DNA from: Dehalococcoidia bacterium
Lineage (GTDB): Bacteria > Chloroflexota > Dehalococcoidia > Tepidiformales > Tepidiformaceae
Assembly: GCA_020850615.1 (NCBI GenBank)
Contig: JADZEI010000022.1
Coordinates: 1-64,000, forward strand
Direction: 5' to 3'
Length of the DNA stretch: 64,000 nt
Shown here: positions 44,371 to 51,897 of the stretch, one piece after another
Layout: the number at the start of each line of letters is the position of its first letter
How positions within the stretch are numbered: position 1 is the stretch's first letter
Translations under genes and position numbers: made by a program
Notes under the pieces: model-generated
Database searches by the model: none
What the model was told of the DNA's origin: nothing
The model's input: only the letters and a program-made list of their open reading frames with translations

Positions 44371-44408
44371 AGCCTGAGGGCGCGGGACGTGTCTCGCGCC
44401 CTCAGGCT
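44371..44408. terminator. Perfect 14-bp inverted repeat with 10-nt loop between the two signal peptidase genes
   Basis: AGCCTGAGGGCGCG pairs perfectly with CGCGCCCTCAGGCT, starting 7 nt after the stop of the giant gene. There is no following T-run. It can act as a terminator or mRNA end. The first possible start of the next gene (GTG 44389) lies in its loop, so that start may be wrong or translation may be controlled by the hairpin. Confidence 0.6.
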
Positions 44409-45255
44409 GCATACTGGCGGAAGGCTTCCGCCCCCGGGGAAGGTCATCGAAACAACAGGCGACCCCTGGCAAGACGGCCCCGGCGCCGCACCACCGGGCC
44501 CGGAGGACGGCGACCCGGCCGCGCGTGCGGGGATGCCGCCGAGCGCCCTCGGCCCACCCGGCAGCTCACCCTGGCAACCCCTCGACCCGGCCTCTGGCGG
44601 CGAGCCGCCGCCCCCTCTGACCCGGCCGCATGGCCTGCCCATCCGGCGGCGGGCAGCTGTGCGGGAAACGATCGAGACGGTCCTGCTGGCGCTCCTCGTC
44701 TTCCTCTCGGTGAAGGCGAGCTTCCAGAACTTCCGTGTCGAAGGCCAGTCCATGGCGCCGACGCTGAACGACGGGCAGTTCCTGATCGTGAACAAGCTGG
44801 TGTACTCGGAGATCGATACCGGCCGGCTTTCGGACTTCCTCTGGTTCATCGATACGGGCGACGACGGCAAGCGGCACGTGTTCCACGCGCCCGAACGCGG
44901 CGACATCGTGGTGCTGCACGACCCTGCGCAGCCGGGCCAGGACCTGATCAAGCGCGTCATCGGCCTGCCCGGCGAGACGGTGGAGATCCGCACGGGCGTG
45001 GTTTACATCGACGGGCGGCAGCTCATCGAACCGTACATCGTGGAGCCGTGGCCGAGCTGGAGCATGCAGGCGACGGCCATCCCCGAGCGGTCGTACTTCG
45101 TGCTCGGCGACAACCGGAACAACAGCAACGACTCGCGCTTCCAGCAGATCGGGCTCATCCCGGAGGACCTGATCGTGGGCAAGGCGATGTTCTCGTACTG
45201 GCCGCGGAGCGACTTCGGGTTCGCGCCGAACGAGGAGCCAGGCTTCGCCGAGTAA
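44389..45255 (+). CDS. lepB: Signal peptidase I (second copy)
   Basis: A 288-aa signal peptidase I, removing signal peptides of exported proteins on the outer face of the membrane. It has a Pro/Gly-rich N-terminal arm with PW motifs, an anchor segment ETVLLALLVFLSVKASFQNF (about residues 95-114), Ser121 in GQSMAPTLNDGQ, Lys188 in DLIKRVIGLPGE, and the GDNRNNSNDSR box. From the anchor onward it is strikingly similar to the giant neighbour (shared FLIVNKLVY, FHAPERGDIVVL/FHGPERGDIVVL), so the two arose by tandem duplication. The start GTG 44389 lies in a hairpin loop; ATG 44533 is an alternative that would shorten the arm. Confidence 0.85.
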   Translation: MSRALRLHTGGRLPPPGKVIETTGDPWQDGPGAAPPGPEDGDPAARAGMPPSALGPPGSSPWQPLDPASGGEPPPPLTRPHGLPIRRRAAVRETIETVLLALLVFLSVKASFQNFRVEGQSMAPTLNDGQFLIVNKLVYSEIDTGRLSDFLWFIDTGDDGKRHVFHAPERGDIVVLHDPAQPGQDLIKRVIGLPGETVEIRTGVVYIDGRQLIEPYIVEPWPSWSMQATAIPERSYFVLGDNRNNSNDSRFQQIGLIPEDLIVGKAMFSYWPRSDFGFAPNEEPGFAE

Positions 45256-45283
45256 CAAGGCGTAGAGGCGTCAAGGCGTAGAG
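45256..45283 (+). repeat. Short direct repeat CAAGGCGTAGAG
   Basis: Two perfect copies (45256-45267 and 45272-45283), 16 nt apart, directly after the signal peptidase stop. No function seen. Confidence 0.5.
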
Positions 45284-45322
45284 TGGGCGTCCGCCGCGTG
45301 GCCGGGGTCGTTCGCTTGCGGC

Positions 45323-45351
45323 TTCACGCCTGCGGAGTCTGCGCCTACTAT
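45323..45351 (+). promoter_or_regulatory. Candidate promoter TTCACG-17-TACTAT, leaderless pyrE start
   Basis: TTCACG at 45323-45328 and TACTAT at 45346-45351 are 17 nt apart; the GTG of pyrE follows after 7 nt. The only purine stretch (GGAG) would be too close to act as an SD. Confidence 0.5.
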
Positions 45352-45358
45352 CCGGAGC

Positions 45359-45919
45359 GTGACCACTTCTTCCCTGGAACAGCAGCTCGCCGACCGCGGG
45401 GCGATCCTTCGCGGCCATTTCCAGCTCTCGTCCGGCCGCCACGCCGACACCTATGTCGAGAAGTTCCGGATCCTGCAGTGGCCGGACATTACCGGCCAGC
45501 TCTGCGCGATGATCGCGGACCACTTCCGCGGGCAGGCGAACGTCGTCGCCGGGCCGACGACCGGGGGCGTGATCCTCGCCTACGAGACGGCGCGGCACCT
45601 CGGCACCCACAGCATCATCGCCGAGAAGCGCGAGGACGGACCCGGGCGCGAGTTCAAGCGCGGCTTCGAGCTCGGCGCGGGCGACCGCGTGCTCGTCGTC
45701 GATGATGTGCTGACGACCGGCGGCAGCGTGCGGGACGTGCTCGATGCCGTGCGCGAGCGCGGGGCCACCGTCGCGGGCGTGGGGATGCTGGTCGACCGCA
45801 CCGGCGGCAAGGTGGACTTCGGCGTGCCGTTCTTCGCCTGCTTCAGCCTGGACATCGCTTCGTGGGCGCCGGAAGAGTGCGCGCTCTGCAAGCAGGGCAT
45901 CGCGCTGACGATCACGTAA
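45359..45919 (+). CDS. pyrE: Orotate phosphoribosyltransferase
   Basis: A 186-aa cytoplasmic enzyme of de novo pyrimidine synthesis that makes orotidine 5'-phosphate from orotate and PRPP. The PRPP-binding motif VLVVDDVLTTGGSVRD is at about residues 113-128, GHFQLSSGRHADTYVEKFR at the N-terminus is the orotate-contacting loop, and KREDGPGREFKRGF (about 88-101) is the flexible catalytic loop. The C-terminus CALCKQGIALTIT has a CxxC typical of the short prokaryotic form. The GTG is placed 7 nt after a TACTAT box. Stand-alone among the pyr genes. Confidence 0.9.
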   Translation: MTTSSLEQQLADRGAILRGHFQLSSGRHADTYVEKFRILQWPDITGQLCAMIADHFRGQANVVAGPTTGGVILAYETARHLGTHSIIAEKREDGPGREFKRGFELGAGDRVLVVDDVLTTGGSVRDVLDAVRERGATVAGVGMLVDRTGGKVDFGVPFFACFSLDIASWAPEECALCKQGIALTIT

Positions 45920-45959
45920 CAGGGCGCGTCGCGGCGCCGGGGCCACTTCCCGGGTGCCG

Positions 45960-45965
45960 TACAAT
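45960..45965 (+). promoter_or_regulatory. Candidate -10 element (TACAAT) for leaderless start of the DinB-like gene
   Basis: TACAAT is followed by 6 nt and the GTG at 45972. No SD is present. Confidence 0.45.
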
Positions 45966-45971
45966 CACCGC

Positions 45972-46472
45972 GTGCAGTACGTCCGCCAGGCCGGCAGCGA
46001 CCCGAGCTTCCTGATCAAGGCGCTCAACGAGGCGTCGGGGGAGCTGCGCCAGCAGTTCTACGGCATCCCGCGGCAGCTGCTGCTCGAACCGGGCGAGGGG
46101 ATCGACGACGCCTGGTCGCTGCTCGGCGTCGCGGTGCACATGCGCGATGTCGAGGCCGGGTTCCTCAAGCAGCTCGAGGCGATCGTGAGCGGCCGCAACG
46201 CCGAGATCCCGAACGTGGACCTGGACGACATCCCGATGCGCGAGGACTACGAGGACGAGGACGACGACGAGGTGCTGGACCAGTTCCACTACTACCGGCG
46301 GCACTCCAACTACGTGCTCTGGGACCTGAGCCCCGGCCAGTGGGAGCGCGAGGGCGTCCACCCCTACCGCGGCCGGGTGTCGATCATGACGCTCGCGCGG
46401 GAGATGTACCGTCACGACCTCGAACACCTCTGGCAGGCGCGCCGGATGGTCGAAGCGCTGGCTGCCCGTTGA
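45972..46472 (+). CDS. DinB-superfamily hypothetical protein
   Basis: A 166-aa four-helix protein resembling the DinB/YfiT metal-binding family. Potential metal ligands are His in LLGVAVHMRDVE near residue 56 and the C-terminal HDLEHLWQARR near 148-158, with a long acidic loop (DYEDEDDDEV) between. Such proteins include thiol-transferases and enzymes with bacillithiol or mycothiol, but no partner is seen. The GTG at 45972 is preferred over an upstream GTG at 45954 because of the -10 box. The next gene follows after 2 nt. Confidence 0.6.
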   Translation: MQYVRQAGSDPSFLIKALNEASGELRQQFYGIPRQLLLEPGEGIDDAWSLLGVAVHMRDVEAGFLKQLEAIVSGRNAEIPNVDLDDIPMREDYEDEDDDEVLDQFHYYRRHSNYVLWDLSPGQWEREGVHPYRGRVSIMTLAREMYRHDLEHLWQARRMVEALAAR

Positions 46473-46474
46473 GC

Positions 46475-47704
46475 GTGCCGCCCGTCCGTGTCGTTCCGCC
46501 GTCGCCGGGGCAGCTGGCGGCGGACCGCGAGGCGCCGTACGTCGTGTTCCTGCGGCTCGGCGATGCGGACGCGGCGAAGGTGGGCGCCGCCACGAACCGC
46601 TACCGCGAATTCGGCGAGCGGCCCCTCATCGTCGACGACGGGGACGCCGGGTTCGTGCGGCTGACCGGCGCGGCGGGTGCGGTGCGTGACTACGCACGCA
46701 TCCTCAAGGCCGTCGGGCACCCGGCCGGCGAGCTCCTCCAGCGGGCGCTGGTGCCTCCGCGCGCCTGGCGGTTGCGGACGCGGTCGCTGCCGCTGGACCG
46801 GCCCCACGTCATGGCGATCCTGAACCTGACCGGCGATTCGTTCTCGGGCGATGGCGTGGGCCGCGACCTGCGTGTCGCGATCGAGCGGGCCGGCGATATG
46901 CGCGCATGGGGCGCCGCGATCATCGATGTCGGCGCGGAGAGCGCGCGCGCCGACCGGCCCGTGCTCGACGAAGCGGACGAGGCCGAGCTGGTGGGCCGGA
47001 CGGTCGCCGCGCTGGTGCGCGAAGGCCACGTGGTTTCGAGCGACACCTACAAGCCGGCGGTGGCGCGGGCGGCGCTGGATGCGGGCGCGGAGATCGTGAA
47101 CGACATCAGCGGGCTCACGCTCGGAACGGGAGCGGCGGAAGCGGCGGCGGAGGCCGATGCCGCGTACGTGCTGAACTACAGCTTCAGCGTGCCCAAGCGC
47201 CGCCCGGAAATGCCGCCGCGCTACGCCGACGTGGTCGCCGCGACCGTGGCGTGGATGTTCGAGCGAACCGAGCAGCTCTGGGCGTGCGGGTTGCCGCGCG
47301 ACCAGGTCGCCATCGACCCCGGGATCGCGTTCGGCAAGAGCCACGACGAGGACATCCAGGTGCAGCGGCGGCTGGGCGAGCTCGGGTCGCTCGGGCTGCC
47401 GGTGCTGCTCGCGCATTCGCGCAAGAACTTCATCGGGAGCGTGAACGGGCTGCCGCCCGGCACGCGCGACCTCGAGACGCACATCGCTTCGGCGCTGGCA
47501 TACGCGCAGGGCGCGCGCATCTTCCGCGTGCACGACGTGGTCGGCGCGCGGCGGGCGCTCGAGCTCGCGGCAGCGCTGACGACCGCCCCGGCCGGCACGT
47601 TCGCACCCGACGGCGAAAGCTGGCCCTGGCGTGCGGGCGCGGCGGCTTCGCACATGACCGTTGCGGCGCCGGACAAGCCGGCGCCCGGCGGGCAGCGCTG
47701 GTAG
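46475..47704 (+). CDS. Dihydropteroate synthase-family protein with N-terminal extension
   Basis: A 409-aa protein whose C-terminal ~275 residues show the DHPS TIM barrel: MAILNLTGDSFSGDG (pterin/pABA loop), IIDVGAESARADRP, SSDTYKPAVARAALDAGAEI, VNDISG and LLAHSRKNFIG. The ~105-residue N-terminal region (LRLGDADAAKVGAATNRYRE) is not part of normal bacterial FolP, which has about 270-300 aa, but resembles extensions of DHPS-like proteins. The pABA/pterin motifs are slightly divergent (DVGAES versus DVGGES), so folate synthesis or a related pterin pathway is inferred. Start: GTG 46475, or TTG 46469 overlapping the DinB stop. Confidence 0.72.
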   Translation: MPPVRVVPPSPGQLAADREAPYVVFLRLGDADAAKVGAATNRYREFGERPLIVDDGDAGFVRLTGAAGAVRDYARILKAVGHPAGELLQRALVPPRAWRLRTRSLPLDRPHVMAILNLTGDSFSGDGVGRDLRVAIERAGDMRAWGAAIIDVGAESARADRPVLDEADEAELVGRTVAALVREGHVVSSDTYKPAVARAALDAGAEIVNDISGLTLGTGAAEAAAEADAAYVLNYSFSVPKRRPEMPPRYADVVAATVAWMFERTEQLWACGLPRDQVAIDPGIAFGKSHDEDIQVQRRLGELGSLGLPVLLAHSRKNFIGSVNGLPPGTRDLETHIASALAYAQGARIFRVHDVVGARRALELAAALTTAPAGTFAPDGESWPWRAGAAASHMTVAAPDKPAPGGQRW

Positions 47705-47799
47705 CGAGCTACCGGGGCGCGATAGCGAAGGGGCGGATCACCCATAGCCGCGGCGGCACGCGGCGCGCGTAGAATCGGCCGCACGGAAAGGGGACCCGC

Positions 47800-49029
47800 A
47801 TGAAGTTTGGCATCTTCTACGAACTGCAGCTGCCGCGGCCGTGGGCTGAGGACAGCGAATATCGGCTCATCCAGAACGCGCTCTCCCAGGTCGAGCTGGC
47901 CGACCGGCTGGGGTACGACTACGCATGGGAGGTGGAGCACCACTTCCTCGAGGAGTACAGCCACTCGTCCGCGCCGGAGGTGTTCCTGGCGGCGGCGAGC
48001 CAGCGCACGAAGCAGATCCGGCTGGGGCACGGCATCATCCAGCTTCCGACGAACCACCCGGCGCGCGTCGCCGAGCGGGTTTCGACGCTGGACCTCGTTT
48101 CGTCGGGCCGGGTGGAGTTCGGCATCGGCGAAGGTTCGAGCGTGACCGAGCTGCACCCGTTCGACCGGCGCTTCCGCGATAAGCGGGCGATCTGGGAAGA
48201 CGCGGTTCGGGCGATCATGCCGATGTTCACGCGCGAGTCGTGGTCGTACGAGGGCGAGTATTTCAAGTTTCCGGCGCGGAACGTGCTCCCGAAGCCGTAC
48301 CAGAAGCCGCACCCGCCGCTGTGGGTGGCCTGCTCGCAGCTCGAGACGATCCAGATGGCGGGGCAGCGCGGGCTGGGCGCGCTCGGGTTCCAGTTCGTGA
48401 GCCCGGAAGCGGCGCGCGCGTGGATGCATGCCTACTACAACGCCTACGTGCACCACTACGAGCCGCTCACCGAATACCAGCCGAACCCGAACATCGCCGT
48501 GGTCAGCGGCTTCATGTGCGCGCCGACCGACGAGGAGGCGCAGCGCCGGGCGGAGGGCTGGACGTTCTTCCAGTTCGCGTTGATGTTCTACAACACGCAC
48601 GGGCCGGTGGACCCGGGCACGGTGAACCTCTGGGACGAGTACCAGGCGTGGCGGCAGACGCCGAAGGGCCAGGAGGCGATCCAGCGCGGCGTGAGCGGCG
48701 GGCTCATCGGCTCGCCGGAGACGATCCGGCAGCGGCTGCGCAAGTTCGCCGACTCGCACGTTGACCAGGTGATCCTGCTGAACCAGGCGGGCAACAACAC
48801 GCACGCGGATATCTGCGAGAGCCTCGAGCTGTTCGCGAAGGAGGTCATGCCCGAGTTCCACGAGCAGGACGCGGAGCACCAGCGCTGGAAGCAGGCGGTG
48901 CTGAACCGGGAGATCGAGCTCGAGGAGATCGACACGAAGCCGTTCTGGCAACCGTCGAACCAGACGCCATCGTCGAAGCTCAAGGAGCAGGGCGTCTCGG
49001 CGGTGGAGGCGGCGGCACCGAAGGCCTGA
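47800..49029 (+). CDS. LLM class (luciferase-like) flavin-dependent oxidoreductase, long form
   Basis: A 409-aa luciferase-like oxidoreductase. N-terminal MKFGIFYELQLPRPW, then EVEHHFLEEYSHSSAPEVFL (residues about 40-59), IRLGHGIIQLPTNHPARVAE and DLVSSGRVEFGIGEG are family-defining. It is more like the alkane/luciferase monooxygenase-type branch than the F420 dehydrogenase branch. The last ~70 residues are a charged tail not typical of the family. Substrate unknown. AAGGGG lies before the ATG and a TAGAAT box is further up. A large hairpin follows. Confidence 0.8.
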   Translation: MKFGIFYELQLPRPWAEDSEYRLIQNALSQVELADRLGYDYAWEVEHHFLEEYSHSSAPEVFLAAASQRTKQIRLGHGIIQLPTNHPARVAERVSTLDLVSSGRVEFGIGEGSSVTELHPFDRRFRDKRAIWEDAVRAIMPMFTRESWSYEGEYFKFPARNVLPKPYQKPHPPLWVACSQLETIQMAGQRGLGALGFQFVSPEAARAWMHAYYNAYVHHYEPLTEYQPNPNIAVVSGFMCAPTDEEAQRRAEGWTFFQFALMFYNTHGPVDPGTVNLWDEYQAWRQTPKGQEAIQRGVSGGLIGSPETIRQRLRKFADSHVDQVILLNQAGNNTHADICESLELFAKEVMPEFHEQDAEHQRWKQAVLNREIELEEIDTKPFWQPSNQTPSSKLKEQGVSAVEAAAPKA

Positions 49030-49042
49030 CCGGCAGCGAGGG

Positions 49043-49077
49043 CGCGCGGGTGGCCCTGCGCGTGGGCCGCCCGCGCG
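49043..49077 (+). terminator. Long hairpin after the LLM oxidoreductase gene
   Basis: Outer arms CGCGCGGG and CCCGCGCG (49043-49050, 49070-49077) enclose inner arms GGCCC and GGGCC. There is a short TCT but no U-tract. Confidence 0.5.
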
Positions 49078-49082
49078 TCTGA

Positions 49083-49088
49083 TACGCT
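49083..49088 (+). promoter_or_regulatory. Candidate -10 element (TACGCT) for leaderless antitoxin start
   Basis: TACGCT is followed by 6 nt and the ATG at 49095. No SD. Confidence 0.4.
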
Positions 49089-49094
49089 TACGGC

Positions 49095-49340
49095 ATGGGC
49101 ATCGAGATCGAGCTCGACGACGAGCTGGTGCAGCGGGCACGGGAGCGCGCGGAAGCCCGCGGGATCGCGCTGGAGTGTCTGATCGAGGAGGCGGTGCGCG
49201 CGGCGCTCGCGGCGATGCCGCCAGCGCGAGAGGAGCTGCCGGTATCCACGGCGGGCCGGCTTATGGTGGACCTTGATTGGACAAGTAACGAAGCCATCCT
49301 GGACTTCCTCGACGAGCAGGAATGGAAATCCCAGACGTAA
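49095..49340 (+). CDS. VapB-like antitoxin
   Basis: An 81-aa protein with a ribbon-helix-helix-like start (IEIELDDELVQRARERAEAR, GIALECLIEEAV) as in CopG/VapB antitoxins and a C-terminal acidic tail (DWTSNEAILDFLDEQEW) that would wrap around the toxin. It overlaps the PIN-domain toxin by 19 nt, the standard gene order for VapBC. The antitoxin would bind its own promoter. Base composition toward the end is lower in GC than the neighbours, a hint of acquisition by transfer. Confidence 0.75.
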   Translation: MGIEIELDDELVQRARERAEARGIALECLIEEAVRAALAAMPPAREELPVSTAGRLMVDLDWTSNEAILDFLDEQEWKSQT

Positions 49341-49747
49341 ACGTGCTCGTTGCGGCGGTGAGATCGGTTCATCCGCATCACGTTCCCGCCAGAGACTGGC
49401 TTGAGCGCCACCGACAGAGCGACGCCTCCGTGCTCCTCCCCGGGGTGGTGGTGAGCGGGTTTCTGCGTGTCGCAACGAACGCACGGATCTTCGGTCAGGC
49501 GGACCATGAGACGGTGCTTGGTTTCCTGGACTCGCTCCTCGCCGAGCGATGGGTGATGTTGGCCAGCCCGTCCAGCCTCCACGTCTCGACGTTCATCGAG
49601 ATCTGCCGGCAGATCAATGCCACCGGTAACACCGTCTCCGACGCATACCTGGCTGCCATCGCGATCGACCTGGACTGTGAGTTCGTCACGTTCGATCGCG
49701 GCTTCGCACGCTTTCCCGGGCTGAAGTGGACACTCCTTCGGGGCTAA
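49322..49747 (+). CDS. PIN-domain toxin (VapC-like)
   Basis: A 141-aa PIN ribonuclease. Acidic residues are Asp5 (IPDVNVLVAA), Asp near 104 (TVSDAYLAAIAID), and Asp near 123 (VTFDRGFARFPGL), the usual Mg-binding set. The segment VVSGFLRVATNARIF is typical of a VapC subgroup in which Gly replaces the common Glu. Such toxins cleave tRNA or rRNA. It overlaps its antitoxin and is convergent with the acyl-CoA dehydrogenase gene, sharing 4 nt at the stops. Confidence 0.82.
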   Translation: MEIPDVNVLVAAVRSVHPHHVPARDWLERHRQSDASVLLPGVVVSGFLRVATNARIFGQADHETVLGFLDSLLAERWVMLASPSSLHVSTFIEICRQINATGNTVSDAYLAAIAIDLDCEFVTFDRGFARFPGLKWTLLRG

Positions 49748-50859
49748 GCGCCGAACTGGTCGGCGAGCTGGTCCAGGGCGAGGGCGAGGGGCGGGCGGAG
49801 GGCGGTGCCGGCGAAGACATCGGCGAAGGCGCGGGCGACGGGGCTCTCGCGGCGATAGTTGCGGCCGCCGCCCAGGGCGAACAGGTCGGCGGCGATGCGC
49901 GCGCACTCCTGGGTGACGTACGTCTTCGTGCGGAGGACGCGGGCGCGGTAGTCCGGCGGCGAGGCGTACTGCCAGTCGCGGGCCGTGTCGAGCAGGTAGG
50001 CGCGGGCGGCTTCGTACCGCATCGTCGCCTCGGCGAGGCGCAGGCGCACGCCAGGCGACGCCGGCGCGGGCGAGGTGAACGCCGCGAGCATCCCGCGCAC
50101 GCAGCCGAGCGGCACGGCGGCGAACAGGCAGAAGAAGTACTGCAGCGGCTGCACCGCCGTGAGGAACCCGGGGAACCCGAGGTAGCCGGCGGCCGGCGCG
50201 GCTTCATAGCGGACCGTGTGGCTTTCTGTGGAGCGCATTCCGAAGCCGTCCCAGTCGTCCATCACGGTGACGCCGGGCGCGGAGGTTGGCACGAAGAAGA
50301 ACTCCACGACGCCGGCGCCGGGCAGCTCGTCCGGGCTGGCCTTCGCGGTGGAGAAGAAGTAGGCCGCGTTCCGGCCGCCGGAGGCGAGGATCTTCTCGCC
50401 GGTGAGCAGGAACGTGCCGTCGCGGAGCGTGGCGACCGTGCGCGTGGCATCGAGCGAGCCGCCGGCGCCCTTCTCGGAGTTGCAGGCGGCGAAGAGCTTG
50501 CCGGCGCGGAACTCGGCGGCGGCCCACTCGCGCTGCTGCTGCCAGCGGGCCCGGTGCTCGGGCGGGGCGAGCTCGACGGGCGCGGCGAAGATGCCCGCGA
50601 GCCCGAGCGGCATTGCCAGCACCAGCGCGCTGGAGCCGGAGGCGGAGGCGACAGCTTCGATCACCCGGACGCCGTCTTCGAGCGACAGGCCGCTGCCGCC
50701 GAGCGCGGCCGGGAAGGGCGCGAGCGGCAGGCCGATTTCGCGCAACGCGGCGAGGTTCGCGGCCGGGTACAGCTCCGGGGCGGCCTGGTCGCGTTCGGCC
50801 ATGGCGGGGAGCTGGCCCTGGAGTGCATGGAGAATCGCGGCAGCGGCGTCCTGTGTCAT
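49744..50859 (-). CDS. Acyl-CoA dehydrogenase-family protein
   Basis: A 371-aa flavoprotein-type dehydrogenase. Acyl-CoA dehydrogenase features are the N-terminal helices, GLPLAPFPAALGGSGLSLEDG near residue 45, the FAD-binding KGAGGSLDATRTV and LTGEKILASGGRNA region near 130-165, and a C-terminal helical domain ending RPPLALALDQLA. The FAD-contacting and catalytic Glu position in the C-terminal domain cannot be certain. The ATG at 50859 follows TACACT by 7 nt and lacks an SD. It diverges from an SDR gene. The substrate may be a short or branched acyl-CoA. Desulfurase-like relatives (DszC type) also share this fold, so it could be a monooxygenase. Confidence 0.78.
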   Translation of the reverse strand: MTQDAAAAILHALQGQLPAMAERDQAAPELYPAANLAALREIGLPLAPFPAALGGSGLSLEDGVRVIEAVASASGSSALVLAMPLGLAGIFAAPVELAPPEHRARWQQQREWAAAEFRAGKLFAACNSEKGAGGSLDATRTVATLRDGTFLLTGEKILASGGRNAAYFFSTAKASPDELPGAGVVEFFFVPTSAPGVTVMDDWDGFGMRSTESHTVRYEAAPAAGYLGFPGFLTAVQPLQYFFCLFAAVPLGCVRGMLAAFTSPAPASPGVRLRLAEATMRYEAARAYLLDTARDWQYASPPDYRARVLRTKTYVTQECARIAADLFALGGGRNYRRESPVARAFADVFAGTALRPPLALALDQLADQFGA

Positions 50860-50866
50860 GTGCGGG

Positions 50867-50872
50867 AGTGTA
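50867..50872 (-). promoter_or_regulatory. Candidate -10 element (TACACT) for the acyl-CoA dehydrogenase gene
   Basis: On the minus strand TACACT is followed by 7 nt and the ATG at 50859. No SD. Confidence 0.4.
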
Positions 50873-50948
50873 CGCCCAGCGCGCAAGCGGCCCGGGCGTA
50901 CAATGCGGCCCACAATCCCGGCGGCGGAGCCACCCACAGGAGTACCCC

Positions 50949-51716
50949 GTGCCCATCGCTGATTTCTCACTCGCCGGCAAGGTCGCCATCGTCACGGGCG
51001 GCAGCCGCGGCATCGGCCGTTCGATCGCGGTCGCGCTGGCCGAAGCCGGTGCGGACGTCTGTGTGGCGGCGCGCAAGCCGGAGGCGCTCGAAGAGAGCGT
51101 GCAGGCGGTCTCCGCGACCGGCCGCAAGGCGATCGCGGTGCCGACGAACGTGCGCGACATGGACGCGCTCCAGAACCTGGTCGACGAGACGAAGAAGCAG
51201 CTCGGCCGTGTCGACATCCTCGTGAACAACGCAGCGACGAACCCCGTCTTCGGGCCGGTGAAGAACCTGGACGAGCGAGCGTGGGATTCGGTGATGAACA
51301 CGAACGTGAAGTCGATGTTCTTCCTGAGCAAGCTCGCCCGCGAGGCGATGCTAGCCCAGGGGGACGGCGGCAGCATCATCAACGTGAGCTCGACGGGCGG
51401 GTTCCGGGCGTCGGTGGGCCTTGGCGCCTACTCGGTCTCGAAGGCGGCGGTGATCATGCTGACGGCGGTGTGCGCCAAGGAGTGGGGCACCGACGGCATC
51501 CGCGTGAACTGTATCGCGCCGGGGCTGATCAAGACCGAGTTCTCGCGGGCGCTGTGGGAGAACGAGGCGATCCTGGGGAACTCGACGAGCAGCGCCGCCC
51601 TCCGGCGGATCGGCCTGCCGGACGAGATGGCGGGCGCGGTGGTGTATTTCGCATCGCAGGCGTCGTCGTTCACGACGGGGCAGACGCTGATCATGGACGG
51701 CGGCGCGAGCGCCTGA
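50949..51716 (+). CDS. Short-chain dehydrogenase/reductase (FabG-like)
   Basis: A 255-aa classical SDR. The cofactor motif TGGSRGIG lies at residues 17-24, NNAA near 90, the catalytic Ser in INVSSTGGF, and YSVSK (Y-x3-K) near 158. The GTG start has AGGAG upstream and TACAAT further up, so it has its own promoter. Length and motifs match FabG-like 3-oxoacyl reductases and many other alcohol dehydrogenases; the substrate is not defined. It is followed 16 nt later by a small membrane-peptide gene. Confidence 0.85.
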   Translation: MPIADFSLAGKVAIVTGGSRGIGRSIAVALAEAGADVCVAARKPEALEESVQAVSATGRKAIAVPTNVRDMDALQNLVDETKKQLGRVDILVNNAATNPVFGPVKNLDERAWDSVMNTNVKSMFFLSKLAREAMLAQGDGGSIINVSSTGGFRASVGLGAYSVSKAAVIMLTAVCAKEWGTDGIRVNCIAPGLIKTEFSRALWENEAILGNSTSSAALRRIGLPDEMAGAVVYFASQASSFTTGQTLIMDGGASA

Positions 51717-51732
51717 GGCGACGGAGGCTGGC

Positions 51733-51897
51733 ATGGCCGCGACGTTCATCACAAAGCCACTCCGAGGGATGGGCACCGGGCTCGGCCGGTTCGTGCTCTT
51801 GGTGCTCAAGCTCGGGGGGTTCGCCGTGGCCGCGGCCGCGCTCATCCTCGTGCTCGACCGGATCCTGCTGACGGACGACCTCGAGCCGCCGCGCTAG
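51733..51897 (+). CDS. Small membrane protein, 54 aa
   Basis: A 54-codon frame starting MAATFITKPLRGMGTGLG with GGAGG 6 nt upstream. It has a hydrophobic segment (about residues 19-42; VLLVLKLGGFAVAAAALILV) and a polar tail ending DDLEPPR. It follows the SDR gene on the same strand and ends 4 nt into the convergent kinase gene. No homology recognised. Confidence 0.6.
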   Translation: MAATFITKPLRGMGTGLGRFVLLVLKLGGFAVAAAALILVLDRILLTDDLEPPR

